A stretch of 64,000 nucleotides of DNA from Epiperipatus broadwayi (GCA_028023455.1 JAQFVV010012405.1:5541334-5605333), one strand, 5' to 3'; counted from the stretch's first letter, positions 12,571 to 25,363 are shown. The notes: generated by a model not told the origin, from the letters alone. Program-made: numbers and translations.

Positions 12571-12775
12571 ATATATGGTACTGATATCCATAGATTTTTG
12601 TTAGCAGGAATATCAATATTATTAAAAATTTTATTCTTATATCTGGTATTAAAATCCCTAATAACATTATATATATATGATTATAATTGTAACCAATATT
12701 TAACAATTTATTTTAATATATTTCAATATTTTTGCCTTTATCCAATGAATATTAGCAAAGACTTATTTATGTATA

Positions 12776-12777
<2 letters not shown>

Positions 12778-12846
<69 letters not shown>
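12778..12846. repeat. (AT)n microsatellite
   Basis: About 34 uninterrupted TA units; a reading frame encoding Tyr-Ile repeats across it is an artefact. Confidence 0.95.
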
Positions 12847-12849
<3 letters not shown>

Positions 12850-12898
12850 AACCAGATGATTATTTTGAAACTTGATATTAAGCGTTAATAAAATAATA

Positions 12899-13132
12899 TT
12901 AAAAAATATTTTTTTAAATAATGCTTTTATGAAAACAGTTGACTAAAAAGTAAAAAAATAAGATGAAAAAATGTTCTGTCATTTTATAAAAGTATTTGAG
13001 GTCTTTTTGATTTGCATGGCTTCAAATGCTTTTATGAAATGACACATATTTTTTAGTTGGATTAATAATCTGTTGTTGTTGTTTTTTTTTACTTTTTAGT
13101 TGGCTAATTATATAAAAGCATTATTTTTAAAA
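12899..13132. repeat. Imperfect inverted repeat
   Basis: About 105-base arms (12899-13003 and 13019-13132) with matching blocks ATAATGCTTTTAT, CTAAAAAGTAAAAAAA and GTCATTTTATAAAAG. It looks like an old foldback element. No duplication noted. Confidence 0.6.
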
Positions 13133-13454
13133 AATCTTATTTAATTTTTTTTACCTTTTAATTATAAATAAAATATTTAATTTCAATTTAAATAAACTAA
13201 TTTTCTTTATCAATCTCTTTTAATCAAATTTTTCATTGTTTCTTGTTCAGTTGTATTTCTTTGTATTGGTTTTTTATTTGACAATAAAAAAATCATGTAA
13301 TTCTCTAATTTTTTTTTTTACACATTTATATTTTTCACAAAATATTTATGAAATAATTATTTCCAAAGAATAATTCGATTTTAGTAGAAAATATTTACTT
13401 TTAATTAAGTAAGTAAATCAATATTAACAAAATTTTACTCTGCAACTGTAGTCT

Positions 13455-13545
13455 TTCCATTGGCTCAGTTGTTAAGAATTTTCCCTGGGAAAGGTAAGAA
13501 TGTAAGTTTAAGTTCTAAATAGGAACAGAGTTTTTTCTCTATTAA
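13455..13545 (+). mobile_element. Possible tRNA-derived SINE
   Basis: TTGGCTCAGTTGTTAAGA resembles an A-box region and AAGTTTAAGTTC a B box about 45 bases later. Diverged and not matched to another copy. Confidence 0.3.
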
Positions 13546-16480
13546 AAATTCAAAAATTGAGCATCCTGACAGAAACACAGATAGGGTGAGTTAATATAAA
13601 AGCATTTAAAAAAGAGATTTTTTAGTTAATTACAAAAATAATATATGTATATAAAATTTAAAATAATCAATCTAAAACAAAAGTGAAACAAACACCTAAA
13701 TATAACTAAAAAAATTATTTAATATATCTAACCTGGCTTTTATCCCTTATTGGAATCTTATCAAAATAAAATCACATGACCAACTACTCTACAGCAAATT
13801 CACCCAATAGACATTATTCACATTATACTACACTAAGTAAAATTAAAAAAATACATATATATATACATAAAATAAATAAACTTATTACAATCCTAAAAGC
13901 CACTTTTTACTTTTTTTATATTATTCAAAATAATAGACTCAAATTCAATAAACCCTTAAGATTTAGAATTCAAGCTTATTTGGTTGCATAATTATTTAGA
14001 TCTAAGATCTAACACATCATAAGTTTTTATATATTTTAGAAACAAGTTTTATTCTAGATGTAAACATCTTCTATCCTAAGAATATATATAATAATGCAAG
14101 CAAGCTAGCTTCAGTTTCAAACCATATGGTTTTATTGAATTAAAGATTATTATTACCTTGAATAATAAAAGGAATAAAAAGTAGCTGCTAGATATATAAG
14201 TGTACTAATTTCAATCTTGATTGTAGCTATCCGTTGTTAAAAATAAAGGTCGGAAACTACCTAAAAATAGAAATATTTTGCCATTAAAACATCTGATGGC
14301 CATTAATCAAACTTATAAAAAATAATTCTAGAATACAAGTAAATATAAGAGTAATCACAATAGAAAGTCATGTGATATTGTTGTTATATTTAAAGTCAAA
14401 CATGGATCTCAGTTCATACAAATTCACATATCAGGATACTGATTTACATATATATCATTTTATACACTACTCCCCTCTTTCCAATAAATTATGTAATTAA
14501 ATAAGTTTTTAATTATATAGTATATTTGTTATTGATATAAGTGATAAAATAAATATTTAACACTTTCATTCAGTTAATCTAATGTTTGTTTTCAAATTGC
14601 ATTATCTAGTTGAGAATTGATCCTGAAACCCTTAACTCTGTGACCACCATTCTATCATTGTGTAACCACTTAGTGCTCTAAAGGATTTTACTATTAAGGA
14701 TCATTTAAAATATTTCATTTCTTTGCTTTAAAAATAGTGATGATAAACTTTTTAACTTTTTAACATATCACTGTGTAATTCAATAAGGAGAATTATGAAA
14801 TGAAAGCTCTTTACAAAATATTTTATTTGATGATAATTCATAAGTGTGGGTTTTCTTTTACTTAAGTAAACAAACACTCTCCAAAAATAATTATTTAAAT
14901 TACAAAATAAAGATATTAATGAAGATCTTATATTGTGTTACTACTCTTAGCTTAGTATAAGTACATTTTTACAAAAATTTGGACATCAGAAAATATCTTT
15001 ATAGCAGAAGTGATTCTATTCATAATTGAGTAAAAAAAAGTGATTATTAGAGTCATCTTTATTAACTCTAGAGATGCAAAATAAAAAAATGAAGAGATGC
15101 AAGACTAGTAAAGATTTACCATAATACAAATAATTCTTTATTTAATTCCTGTTATGAGAGTCATAAGCTGTAGTATATTATATAAAAGGCATTCTCTTAT
15201 ACTTAAGTGAAAAGCATATAAAATACTCTCTTAGCCAACTTTAAACATTCCTTTCCTCTAAAAGTGCTGTTATATGTAAACTTCATGTATTTCTTACTCC
15301 ATATTACCAAATTAATCTCCTCTAATGACTGGCTCATTTATTTTTCTTCTTCTATTCCATCTTAATTAAAAATTGTTTGTTAGTTATAATATCCTATTCT
15401 CTATTTCCTGCTCACATCATAAATACCTAAAAAAAATCATCTTTTTATTGTCTTTACCTTTAAGTTTCCTTAATCTTCATACTATTTGTAAATAATGTTA
15501 AAGTGTTCTTTACTGAGATTTATGTGAAGTAATATTTATGATATATATAATAGTCAACTTTTGAATTTTAAACTACAAAATATATGATGGTTCCGATTGG
15601 TTTCAGTAAACTGCTTTCATCAGCCACACTAAGCTTTCAAAGATCAGTATCACAAACCAGAATAAACTGCAATGTTTAGTTATATAAAGCAGATGCTATT
15701 TGTTTTATTTGAAAGTACAAAAGATGCAATGTACATACTAATAAAATGTTTTCTATAGCTTGCAAACAAATTTGATTTATATAGAGATAAACAGGGGGGA
15801 AACATTGATATTATGATTTATATACTTACAAATAATGCATGCAATAATTGGAAAAAGTCTTTCAATGGAACAGTTCTAAGAATATACAATGTAAAGTTCA
15901 AAGACTAATTAATTTTACAGGTGACAAACAGTTCTACTAATATGTTTACATATAAATAATATGCACATATTATAAATAATATGCAATAGAATATATTCTA
16001 CAAGAGTATATAGGCAATTATCAATTATCATGGTAATGAATCTTTGATATAAAACACTATTGGTTACTTTGTAGAGCCAGGTTTTTCAATATAATGTATC
16101 TTTGTCCAGCATTACATATAATACTTGCAAAAAACTAACTTAATTAGTCATAAAAGATTAATTATTTATTTATTTATTTTTGTAAAAAAATTGTAATACA
16201 TTATTAATTAATAATTTGTTAGAGTTGAAATCATATTGGAAGTTGGCAATGAAATAAACTAAAGCATTCTCATGTAATATATGCCAATGTATTTGCATAG
16301 TCATTGCAAAATTTATCTTTAAATTATTATTCTTTATCTATATTTGCTTACTCCTTCTGGAGTTAGAATATTTATACTCCACAAATATCAATAAATCTGT
16401 CACTTTCTTTATTTTGCTGTAATATTTTATATAAATATAATTTGTCCATCTTACTTCAAACACTTTTTAGCAAAATGATG
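13546..16480. other. AT-rich stretch, no gene recognised
   Basis: A tRNA-like relic on the minus strand near 14590-14690 (GTGGTTACACAATGATAGAA, GGGTTTCAGGATC) resembles SINE-2 heads. Nothing else is supported. Confidence 0.35.
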
Positions 16481-16648
16481 TTTATTGTGTATATATACAT
16501 ACAATCTGATGCTTTGATTGTCCTACAGTCATCCTCGGAGCCACTCATATTTCAATTTCTGGAAGTTTTTAAAAAATTGTATAGGAGTAGCTCTGAGGAA
16601 GACTGCAGGACAGTTGAAGCATCAGATTGTGTGCATATGTATACAATA
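16481..16648. repeat. Foldback element
   Basis: Arms of about 65 bases (16481-16546 and 16584-16648) around a 37-base loop. The arm contains ACAATCTGATGC and GTCCTACAG on the left and the complement on the right. A single arm recurs at 17157-17206, so this is a dispersed family. Confidence 0.7.
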
Positions 16649-17156
16649 AAAAAAATGTAAAAAATGTTCAAAATAAAGTGAACAAATTGTATTTGTATAA
16701 AATATTCATACTCATTTATGATTAATCTTGTTATTCAATTTATTGATTTCTCAAAGAATTTTTAAATGTAAGGTTGTACATATTATAATCATCAAAGATC
16801 TGAATGCATAAATTGTAATTCTAAAACCTTAATCATTAAGATTAGTAATAGATAGTTATAAAAGCAGAAAAATCAAAGTGAAACACAAAAAAATGGTATT
16901 CAATTCAGTTTGTTAATATAAATTGTGCAAAATTATCATCATCTCATTTATCTTTTCTTCAGGGTATAATAAAATGTAATGATGAAGGTAATTAAAAACT
17001 ATGAAGTGACTAAGAGAATCCAGAAAATGATGTGGAGATGTTAAAAAATGAATTCTAGAAGGAAACCACCAATTGAATATTAAAAAATAATAGTGAAACC
17101 AAATTAAATTAAACTCAATCTGAAACATTGTATAATTAAAAGTCTAGTAATGGATT

Positions 17157-17206
17157 TATAGGAGTAGCTCTGAGAAAGACTGCAGGACAGTTGATGCATC
17201 AGATTA
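17157..17206 (+). repeat. Solitary arm of the 16481-16648 foldback
   Basis: GGAGTAGCTCTGAGAAAGAC and GCAGGACAGTTGATGCATC match the right arm of the nearby foldback. Confidence 0.65.
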
Positions 17207-19650
17207 TTTCCTGGTACCTAATTTTTCTAGTTTTATACATTTCTTTAATTTCCTAATATCACATTAACAGTAATGTGACTTAGTCTTAAACACTTGAAGT
17301 TCTATGAATTAGCATAACAGAAAGGCTATGAATATGAAATTAATATATTTTCTAATATCACACTGAACACCTATATGATTTAGTCTTAAGCAATTAAAGT
17401 TGTAAGGATTAGTGTAACAGGAAGACTGTGAACAAAAAATGGATATACCAGAACATTATTGTGACATCTATAATTTGACTGCAGCACTGTTTGCTAGCTA
17501 TTCATAGGAATAATACACAATAATTCTTAAAGCAAATTTTGTTCAAAAGATTCAATAGTAAGCTATATCTTTATACTGCTGCATAATACTTTTTTTACTT
17601 TGAGCAGTTTAGAACAAGATTTGGAGTTTGAACCCAGATAGAGGTTGAACATTCCCAGCTTTGACCAATTGAAAACACTACCATGTTCAACAACTGCTCA
17701 AGCATCATATGATTTCCTGAGAAGTTTTTAATCATAATATTTTTTGATTTAAGATTGTTTTTTGAAAAGTCATAGGATGAATGCATAATAAATCCTAATA
17801 CAAAATCTTGACAAATGTAACAGTAGATTGTGTACATGCTATCTTTTAAACAAATGAATATCATGATAGAAATCAGCTGCACATTTTTCATAGTTAACTC
17901 CATTCAGTCAAAATGCTCACTTTCAATTGCTTTGAAGGTAGTTTGAATGGATATTTTTTAAAAAGGTTATTCCATAATCATCCAGTGTAAGCTTGAATAA
18001 TGAAAGATACTAAATAGTAGTATTTTAATATTCATATCCAGTAGAATTCTATTTATATTCCAACACTACTATCTGCTCCCAATGTTGTCATTGAGGTTTG
18101 GGATCGTATGCATCTGGTTCTTCTAGATCTAATATTTCATACCAATAGCCATATTTTACATCTTTTGTTATTTAATAAATTAAAATTCAAAAGCATCTTA
18201 ATAGTTAGAGTCCAATACATCTTATTTGTATAGTTATATAAGACTGATACCTAACTAGTAACTATAGAAAAAATAGCACTAAATGTATCCAGAAAAGTGC
18301 CTTTCAATAGTGTTCATTGATTACTTGATCTTAAAATAGATGACTCTAAAGTAGAATAAAAGAAATTGCTCACAACAGCAAATTTTATGCATAATCCATC
18401 GTAATCATGGTTGTTTTATTAGTATAAAAACAATAAGTATGACAATAACTTTATGTTGTAAGGTCATGTGGCAAAGCCCAACATTGTTATTCCATTGGAT
18501 AAAATTCAATTTTTTAAATTTACTTAACTGAATATTGACACTGTAACAGATTGATAGAATGAAGGGGTAAGAAATGACAGTCATTATTATCCCCATTGAA
18601 TATCTCCAGTGAATATCACAATCAATATAATCAATTAGCATTAAACTATCAGCATAGAATAAAATAAATAATTACAATAATTATCAATTATGTCAATAGC
18701 ATTAATCAAAAATAATCAACAGACATCTTTTGTGACTGGATCTAAAAGAGGTTTAATATTAAAATAAAGGTTAATTATCTAGCCATTGTTAAACTTAGGA
18801 CATACTATAAAAACAATCATATGCAATCCCATATTAAAGTGCTAAAGTATCTATCATAATAAAAAAATGCTAGAATCCTGATACATACTGATCATCTTTA
18901 ATTGCTCTAGCCATATGTTACCACGAAACTACAAGACAAATGGACTTTAAAGGTAATTTTGATTTTTGCACCATTAAAATCATCTGGATGAACCAAACAC
19001 AAATATATACCACCACATACTTATATATTAACTGTTATTGCTTTAAAGCTAGCTCAAAATTATAAAGACCATAGAGATTGTGACTGTGAGCTAGAGAATA
19101 TAAATAAATACACTTAACTTACTTTAGGTTAAATAATTTTACTAGTATAACCTACCAATCTTTTAAATCACCATGCTATGTTGAAATCAAGTCACACAAC
19201 ACTACCAATTCATAGAATAGATAGCTGGAGGAATAAAGACATTAACACTATTTTTTACAAATTATTTTATAAAATTAACCAATACATTAATAAATTCAGA
19301 AAAAATATGACAATATTATAATTCCAAATCTAGTACATATTTTATTGAAAAAATACAATTTCATATAGCAAAACTAGTTGATTCTGATTACTAAATTAAC
19401 ATTTAATTTCTGATTTGGTCTCCCCCCTTTTTAAATAACTATGTCTGAAAACAAAATCTCACAAATAAGAGAAAAAAATTTAAGACTGGCTAAAATCTTT
19501 CCCACTTTTTTATAAAAATAGGATCCTTTTTTTAAATTTTGAAAGGAACATACAATAAATAAAAAACATGTTTAAAAAAACAAATCAGAATTATTCATTA
19601 CTAATAATTATTACTGATATTAAAAAATATTTGGAAATGTAGTAACATAA
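17207..19650. other. AT-rich stretch, no gene recognised
   Basis: Two similar CTAATATCACA blocks near 17255 and 17350 suggest a small local duplication. No coding or ribozyme signal. Confidence 0.35.
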
Positions 19651-19657
19651 ATAAAAA

Positions 19658-20410
19658 TGTAATATTTAAACAGCATTAAACTGTTGCACATGCACTTTGG
19701 ATTTTAAATATAAAATTAATGAATATTAACACTTCAACAATCACATGATAAAGTCTTTGGAAAAGATAGAATGGCCATCTATCTTTTTGAACCCAAATGC
19801 TTTTGTATGGGCGAATCTTAAGTATTTGAAAGTGAAAGCGTGAAGATATTAAATAATCACTTTAAATTACTTTTACATGTTTGAATGAATGACGCAAGTG
19901 AAATTTATTAGAATTTATGATATGTCATTTCTATGGGAAATTAAATGTATGTAAATAAGTCAATTATTTTATATAGGGCAATGTGCAACAGTTTAATGCT
20001 GTTTAAATATTATACTTTATAAAAAACATCGCACTATATAAAATAATTGACTTATTTACATACATTTAATTTCAAATAAGAATGACATATCGTAAATTCT
20101 AATAAATTTCACTAACATCATTCATTCAAGCATGTAAAAGTAATTTAAAGTGATTATTTAATATCTTCATGCTTTCACTTTCAAACACTTAAGATTCACC
20201 CATACAAAAGCATTTGGATTCAAAAAAATAGATGGCCATTCTATCTTTTCCAAAGACTATCATGTGGTTGTTGAAGTGTTAGTATTCATTCATTTTATAT
20301 TTAAAATCCAAAGCACATGTGCAACAGTTTAATGCTGTTTAAATATTATAGTTTATAAAAAACATCACGCTTTATAAAATAATTGACTTATTTACATAAA
20401 TAAAAATGTG
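19658..20410. repeat. Large foldback plus partial tandem unit
   Basis: Arms 19658-19974 and 20037-20352 are reverse complements of about 316 bases. The spacer and the right flank share GCAACAGTTTAATGCTG and TATAAAATAATTGACT (spacing about 336), so the right side is also a partial head-to-tail repeat. This inverted-plus-tandem layout is the same as the RZ-B insertion at 22580-23836, but I see no CTGATGA or GAAA core here. Confidence 0.75.
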
Positions 20411-22061
20411 TAAATGAAGATATTCACATCAACTATAGCTTATTTTACCATGGTTTTATTATTTTAGTCCTTTTGTAATTATAGTTTTTAATTTCTTTCT
20501 TGTTCAGTTTTGCTTTTTGTTTATTCAAATGTTCACATTCAAATTAGAACAATAATTTTCAGGGTGGGTTATCACAAGTTAAATTTATCCATGATTTTTT
20601 GTTATAGCTTCAAGTTTTTAGTTGATGTTTATAATATTAATTTCCAAATTAACAGAGATTTTCTAGGTAGATAAACACAGCTACATTTGTCCATTTACAA
20701 TATATTTTTCAGGTTAGTACAGGCTGAATTTGTTCTTTTTTTAATATAATAATTTGCAGGTAATGTTAACATAGACTGAAACAGGTGTGCTTTTGAATTA
20801 AATACAAGGCTTGTTTCAGATTTACCCAGGCATCTATTCTATTTTTTTAGAGAACAGATTACATGATTAAGTTTGGTGATTTGTAAATTATTATTGTAAT
20901 CACTTATTTTTATTTAAAGCTATTATTTTATGCTTTTTTTATATTTGCTCTTTTTATAATTGTTAATGAGATAATTGATAATTATTTAGTGGGGGGTGAT
21001 ATTTTTTTGTCTCCCAATATTATCCCTTTGTTTCATATCCTTACAACACTGAAGTCTTTTGATTTTGACTGCCAGTGTGATGATAGTGGAAAAGAACATG
21101 TTTGCAACATGAAGTAGCCTTCACCACATGTGAAGAAAGTGTCATCCCAGAGTTAATTCTTATCTTTACATATTTCCAGCCTCAGTTCAGTAATATTTAT
21201 TCACTGCTAAAATTAAAAGATTTTTTTAAATTCTAATATCTGTCCCTCTTCAGAATAATTATTGTAGAGTTTATTTTTATATTAAATCTTCATACTTAAA
21301 GCTTATTTTATTTAAATTGGGAATTCATCTTATAATTTTAGCTTAGTTATAAATAACCAAGTGAGAAGAAGGGATTATTACTTGATCATATAACTGTTTG
21401 CTAAAAAAGACTCTTTACTATCATAAAATATAGATTGGTTAACATTTACAAATTTAAAGTTAGATAATAAATACTTCATGAAAGAGGATGCTGAAACAGA
21501 CAAAGGCATCTTGCAAAGCATCCAAGTTAAAATTTGTCAATAATAAATAAGGTACTTTCCACAAAGGGAATGATAAAACAAATAAACAATTTCACAAAGG
21601 TTATTGCTTAAATCAGGATTTTTGATTAACAAAAGAGTCAATTCCTATAAAAAATTGTTTAAACAAACATTACACCCTAATCAGGATTTTTCATTAACAA
21701 AAAAAAGTACTCCTTTTGTTGATGAAAAAATCCAAATTCAGACTAATTAATAATTATAAGATTGTTTGTTTTAACACTCTCTTATATAAGTGTCTATCAT
21801 CTGACAATAAATGTATTACAATAATTTTAATACATAAGTCATAAAAACTATTTGCATTATAGTACAATTATTAACATCTATGAACATTATGCATAAAAGT
21901 GTCCATCTACCAAAACAAAAGTTCCTTGGCCAACAAGAAATAACACTTAATCTGTATTATAATATTGTTTTATTGCTCAACATTTTAAGCACAATTTATC
22001 CTAGTATATTATATTTAAAATTATTTCAAGAACAATAAATGTTTATATATACAATCATTAA
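20411..22061. other. AT-rich stretch, no gene recognised
   Basis: Short repeats of AATCAGGATTTTT near 21612 and 21679 only. No coding exon seen. Confidence 0.35.
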
Positions 22062-22135
22062 GATTAGTCAACACTTAGACAATCCCAATATTAATAACAA
22101 TCTCAACCTGTTGTCAAGGCAACCTCCTTTTAACA
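22062..22135. repeat. Dispersed repeat Rep-D, copy 2
   Basis: AGTCAACACTTAGACAATCC and TGTTGTCAAGGCAACCTCC match 9851-9936. Confidence 0.6.
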
Positions 22136-22309
22136 ATAAATGATATATTATTCAGATTCATAGTGTTCTAATATACTCATCAACTGATTGATGAATATTA
22201 CAACAACTGTTATAGAGCTGATGTAAACCTTGAAATGTAACAATATTGAAAATTCTGCCAATAGAAAACAGGTATAATAACACAATAAATTATACATGGA
22301 TGAACCTGG

Positions 22310-22568
22310 ATAATGCATATATATATATATATACCCATCCCTCTTCTGTGTATTTAAATGGACAAGGTTCTATACATGAGGGTTCAAAAAGACTTACGGT
22401 CAACATAAGCATGACAATAATATTGGCATCATCAAGGGATTTTGGTGTTTTATCATCAGATTTTTAATGCTATGGATGGCTGAAAAATTGAAGGGTGAAA
22501 TAGATTGACACCTGTCCATTAAAGTTTGAAGATTTTCTATCTTAATATAGTCCAAGTACTGATTATAT
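22310..22568 (+). mobile_element. RA repeat, left part (split)
   Basis: Plus-sense RA sequence (CCCTCTTCTGTGTATTTAAA, ATATTGGCATCA, CTGTCCATTAAAGTTTGAAG) running up to the RZ-B insertion. The RA unit resumes at 23837. Confidence 0.75.
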
Positions 22569-22579
22569 ATAAGTATGAG
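22569..22579 (+). repeat. Target-site duplication (left)
   Basis: ATAAGTATGAG, repeated at 23837-23847, brackets the whole RZ-B palindrome. Confidence 0.8.
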
Positions 22580-22726
22580 TAATTAAAAAAGCAAGTCATA
22601 TATAACGTGACATTACTTTTAATGAGCTTGTAGTTACAAAAATGCACATAGAGAGCGTACCAATAGCTCAAACAAGCTCGTAATTAACAAGTGTGGTTAT
22701 GAGAAATATTTAAAATCTCTATCCAG

Positions 22727-22791
22727 AACACTCTTATCTCCAGACCATGGTTTCGAGCTTATGGCCCACATCAGTGGAGAGCTAGAATATT
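22727..22791 (-). ncRNA. Hammerhead ribozyme-like motif (RZ-B)
   Basis: Stem I has 6 inner pairs (TCTCCA/TGGAGA), an AGC/TA internal loop and 8 outer pairs (AATATTCT/AGAGTGTT). Stem II is GGGC-CATAA-GCTC; then GAAA, palindromic stem III ACCATGGT and C17 (cleavage between 22743 and 22742). The core is CTGATGT (22768-22774), so A9 is U, which should weaken or abolish cleavage. Confidence 0.75.
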
Positions 22792-23274
22792 CGGACACTA
22801 GACCTAAAATATCAACTCAAAAAAAAAAAAACAGCACTTATTTTAAACGTATATTTAAGAAGAAACTCTGAATTTTTCGGACATGAAAATGTCTTTAAAT
22901 CCAGCTATCTAACTTAAATAGCTATATGGGACTGAACTAAATTCAGATCTACCATATTCTAGTAGCCTCAGCATAGCCAAAGCCTTAAAGGTAAAATTAT
23001 AATAATTAAAAAAGCAAGTCATATATAACGTGACATTACTTTTAATGAGATTGTAGTTACAAAAATTCACATAGAGAGCATACCAATAGCTTTGGCTATG
23101 TTGAGGCTATTAGAATATGGTAGATCTGAATTTAGTTCAGTCCCATATAGCTATTTAAGTTAGATAGCTGGATTTAAAGACATTTTCATGTCCGAAAAAT
23201 TCAGAGTTTCTTCTTAAATATACGTTTGAAATAAGTGCTGGTTTTTTGAGTTGATATTTTAGGTCTAGTGTTCA

Positions 23275-23336
23275 AATATTCTAGCTCTCCACTGACATGG
23301 GCCATAAGCTCGAAACCATGGTCTGGAAATAAGTGT
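23275..23336 (+). pseudogene. Hammerhead ribozyme-like motif (RZ-B)
   Basis: Same stems as 22727-22791 with GAAA and ACCATGGTC kept, but the core reads CTGACAT (23292-23298), altering G8 and A9. Cleavage would fall after 23323. Confidence 0.7.
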
Positions 23337-23689
23337 TCTGGATAGAGATTTTAAATATTTCTCATAACCGCACTTGTTAATTACGAGCTTGTTTGAGCTA
23401 TGGGTACGCTCTCTATGTGCATTTTTGTAACTACAAGCTCATTAAAAGTAATGTCACGTTATATATTACTTGCTTTTTTAATTATTATAATTTTATCTTT
23501 AAGCTTTGGCTATGCTGAGGCTACTAGAATATGGTAGATCTGAATTTAGTTCAGTCCCATATAGCTATTTAAGTTAGATAGCTGGAATTAAAGACATTTT
23601 CATGTCTGAAAAATTCAGAGTTTCTTCTTAAATATACGTTTGAAATAAGTGCTGGTTTTTTTGAGTTGATATTTTAGGTCTAGTGTCCG

Positions 23690-23753
23690 AATATTCTAGC
23701 TCTCCACTGACGTGGCCATAAGCTCGAAACCATGGTCTGGAGATAAGAGTGTT
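23690..23753 (+). pseudogene. Hammerhead ribozyme-like motif (RZ-B)
   Basis: Stem I is fully paired (6 inner and 8 outer pairs), GAAA and ACCATGGTC intact; core CTGACGT and one base missing from stem II. Predicted cleavage after 23737, 414 bases from the previous unit. Confidence 0.7.
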
Positions 23754-23836
23754 CTGGATAGAGATTTTAAATATTTCTCATAACCGCACTTGTTAATTAC
23801 GAGCTTGTTTGAGCTATTGGTACGCTCTCTATGTGC

Positions 23837-24020
23837 ATAAGTATGAGAGATGATGATCTGAGCAAACTGATGTATGCTGATTCAGCATAAAATATGTGTA
23901 TTGGAGACCATTTATCTTTTTTACATGTGTGTGGTCAGTCATGTGGATTAGTTTATGAGATAGATTGGATAGCTGAAGGGAGCCAGAATGTCTGGGATCA
24001 AATTCCCTATAATTATATCT
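23837..24020 (+). mobile_element. RA repeat, right part (split)
   Basis: Begins with the duplicated ATAAGTATGAG and continues the RA unit: GATGATGATCTG, hammerhead relic, then GACCATTTATCTTTTTTACA. Reads across from 22568 once the RZ-B insertion is removed. Confidence 0.75.
23852..23912 (+). pseudogene. Hammerhead ribozyme relic (RA)
   Basis: Six-pair stem II ATGCTG-ATT-CAGCAT is perfect; core CTGATGT and AAAA in place of GAAA; stem III ATA-TG-TGT still pairs. Confidence 0.6.
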
Positions 24021-25266
24021 AAACTCCAGAGATATAAAGTATAGCTGTATATAAGAACATTAAATTAAACATATATAAAGAATAAACAGAATTCACTCTC
24101 TTATCTAAAACTATGTTAACATACTAAGCTTCATATACTAATACAGCTAAAAGAGAGAGTGATATCATTCCATGTGGTATTATTCTGTCCTTTCATAATT
24201 TATTGGTATTGCATAACTCAGTGTACGTACAATTATTTCCATTTTAATTACATATATTTAGTTATGATTATTTATTATTCCAGTTACTAAACTCCCTTTT
24301 TATTTAATATATAGAAGTTATTAAAACTGGGTTTTTGCCTTGGTCTCCTAAATATTTGAAAAGTAATTTCAGATTATTTATTCTGTATGTAAATGAAAAT
24401 CATTAGACAGAATTCACTCTTTTATCTAAAATACTATGTCACTGAATTAAGATTAATATACCAATAAAGGTTAAAGATAAAATGGTATCATTCTATGTGG
24501 TACCATTCTATCTTTTCATAGTTTATTGACATTATGTAACTCAGCGGGAGAAATACTTATTTCTGTTTCAATTATTTATATAATATCAAGTAAAATAAAT
24601 ATAATAAACTAAATACATTAGAATAACTCTACAAAATTAAAAATGTATTTTATTAATTATATATGTATATGTATTTAATAAGCTTGCCAGCAGCTCTTAG
24701 CAAGCTTTTCAGAATATCCATAACCTCAGACTGGTTTTTAGCTTTCTTACTCTGTTTGCTCACACAGATTAGCCTTTGAAAAAATCTGATCTGGAATAAA
24801 ATTGGATTTAAGATATAAATTACAATTGTTTAACCAAATTTTCCAAATACTACTTATGTATATATAGAATTTCTTTGTTATGTATGGCTCATTAAAGTTT
24901 AAAAAGTACAGGAGAACATTTTTACATAATTTATCTGCTTCATTTTGGTACTAAAATTGGTAACACATAAATGATATTATTTATCACAGTTCCAACTGTC
25001 AGATCTATCATTGATAATCTAAAATAACATTTTCTCTGATAGATACTTTACAGTATTCAATATTTTTATAAATAGTAAACTATTTCACCATTACACTTAT
25101 CTTCAAGCAATTTTTTTTATTTTTATAAAAGTAGTTTCAACTATGCCATAGCTTTCTATGACGATTTATCAAGACTTAATGATGATGTTGCTGAAATAAT
25201 TTAGTATTTGTCAGTGTGATATTTAATATATAAATGTATTACATTATTAAATAAGTGGATAACATA
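24021..25266. other. AT-rich stretch with a two-copy dispersed repeat
   Basis: Blocks at 24090-24220 and 24412-24545 are similar (GAATTCACTCT, TATCATTC-ATGTGGTA, CATAATTTATTG-like, GTAACTCAG), about 320 bases apart. Possibly an unknown SINE duplicated. No gene. Confidence 0.45.
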
Positions 25267-25267
25267 T

Positions 25268-25360
<93 letters not shown>
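25267..25360. repeat. (AT)n microsatellite
   Basis: About 45 AT units without interruption. Confidence 0.95.

Positions 25361-25363
<3 letters not shown>

Larger units (their letters stand above)
22580..23836. mobile_element. RZ-B retrozyme-like palindromic insertion
   Basis: One insertion of 1257 bases with an 11-base duplication. The left part (22580 to about 23090) is minus-sense, with a unit-end block, a full interior and a second unit-end block. The right part (about 23085-23836) is plus-sense, with about 1.8 head-to-tail units. Cleavage points of the two plus-sense ribozymes are at 23323 and 23737, giving a 414-base monomer. Each interior has a hammerhead-like motif with well-paired stems and a shared core change. 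There is no protein frame. It lies inside an RA copy, so it is younger than that copy. Circular or multimeric RNA as template with twin-priming-like inversion is inference. Confidence 0.8.

Noticed and set aside
12598-12888. 96-codon frame with Tyr-Ile repeats
   Set aside because: Translation of a TA microsatellite.
15590-15665. Minus-strand CTGATGA with GAAAC at 15600-15640
   Set aside because: A stem-II-like CAGT/ACTG is present, but there is no NTH triplet at the right place and no stem I pairing, so it is not called a hammerhead.
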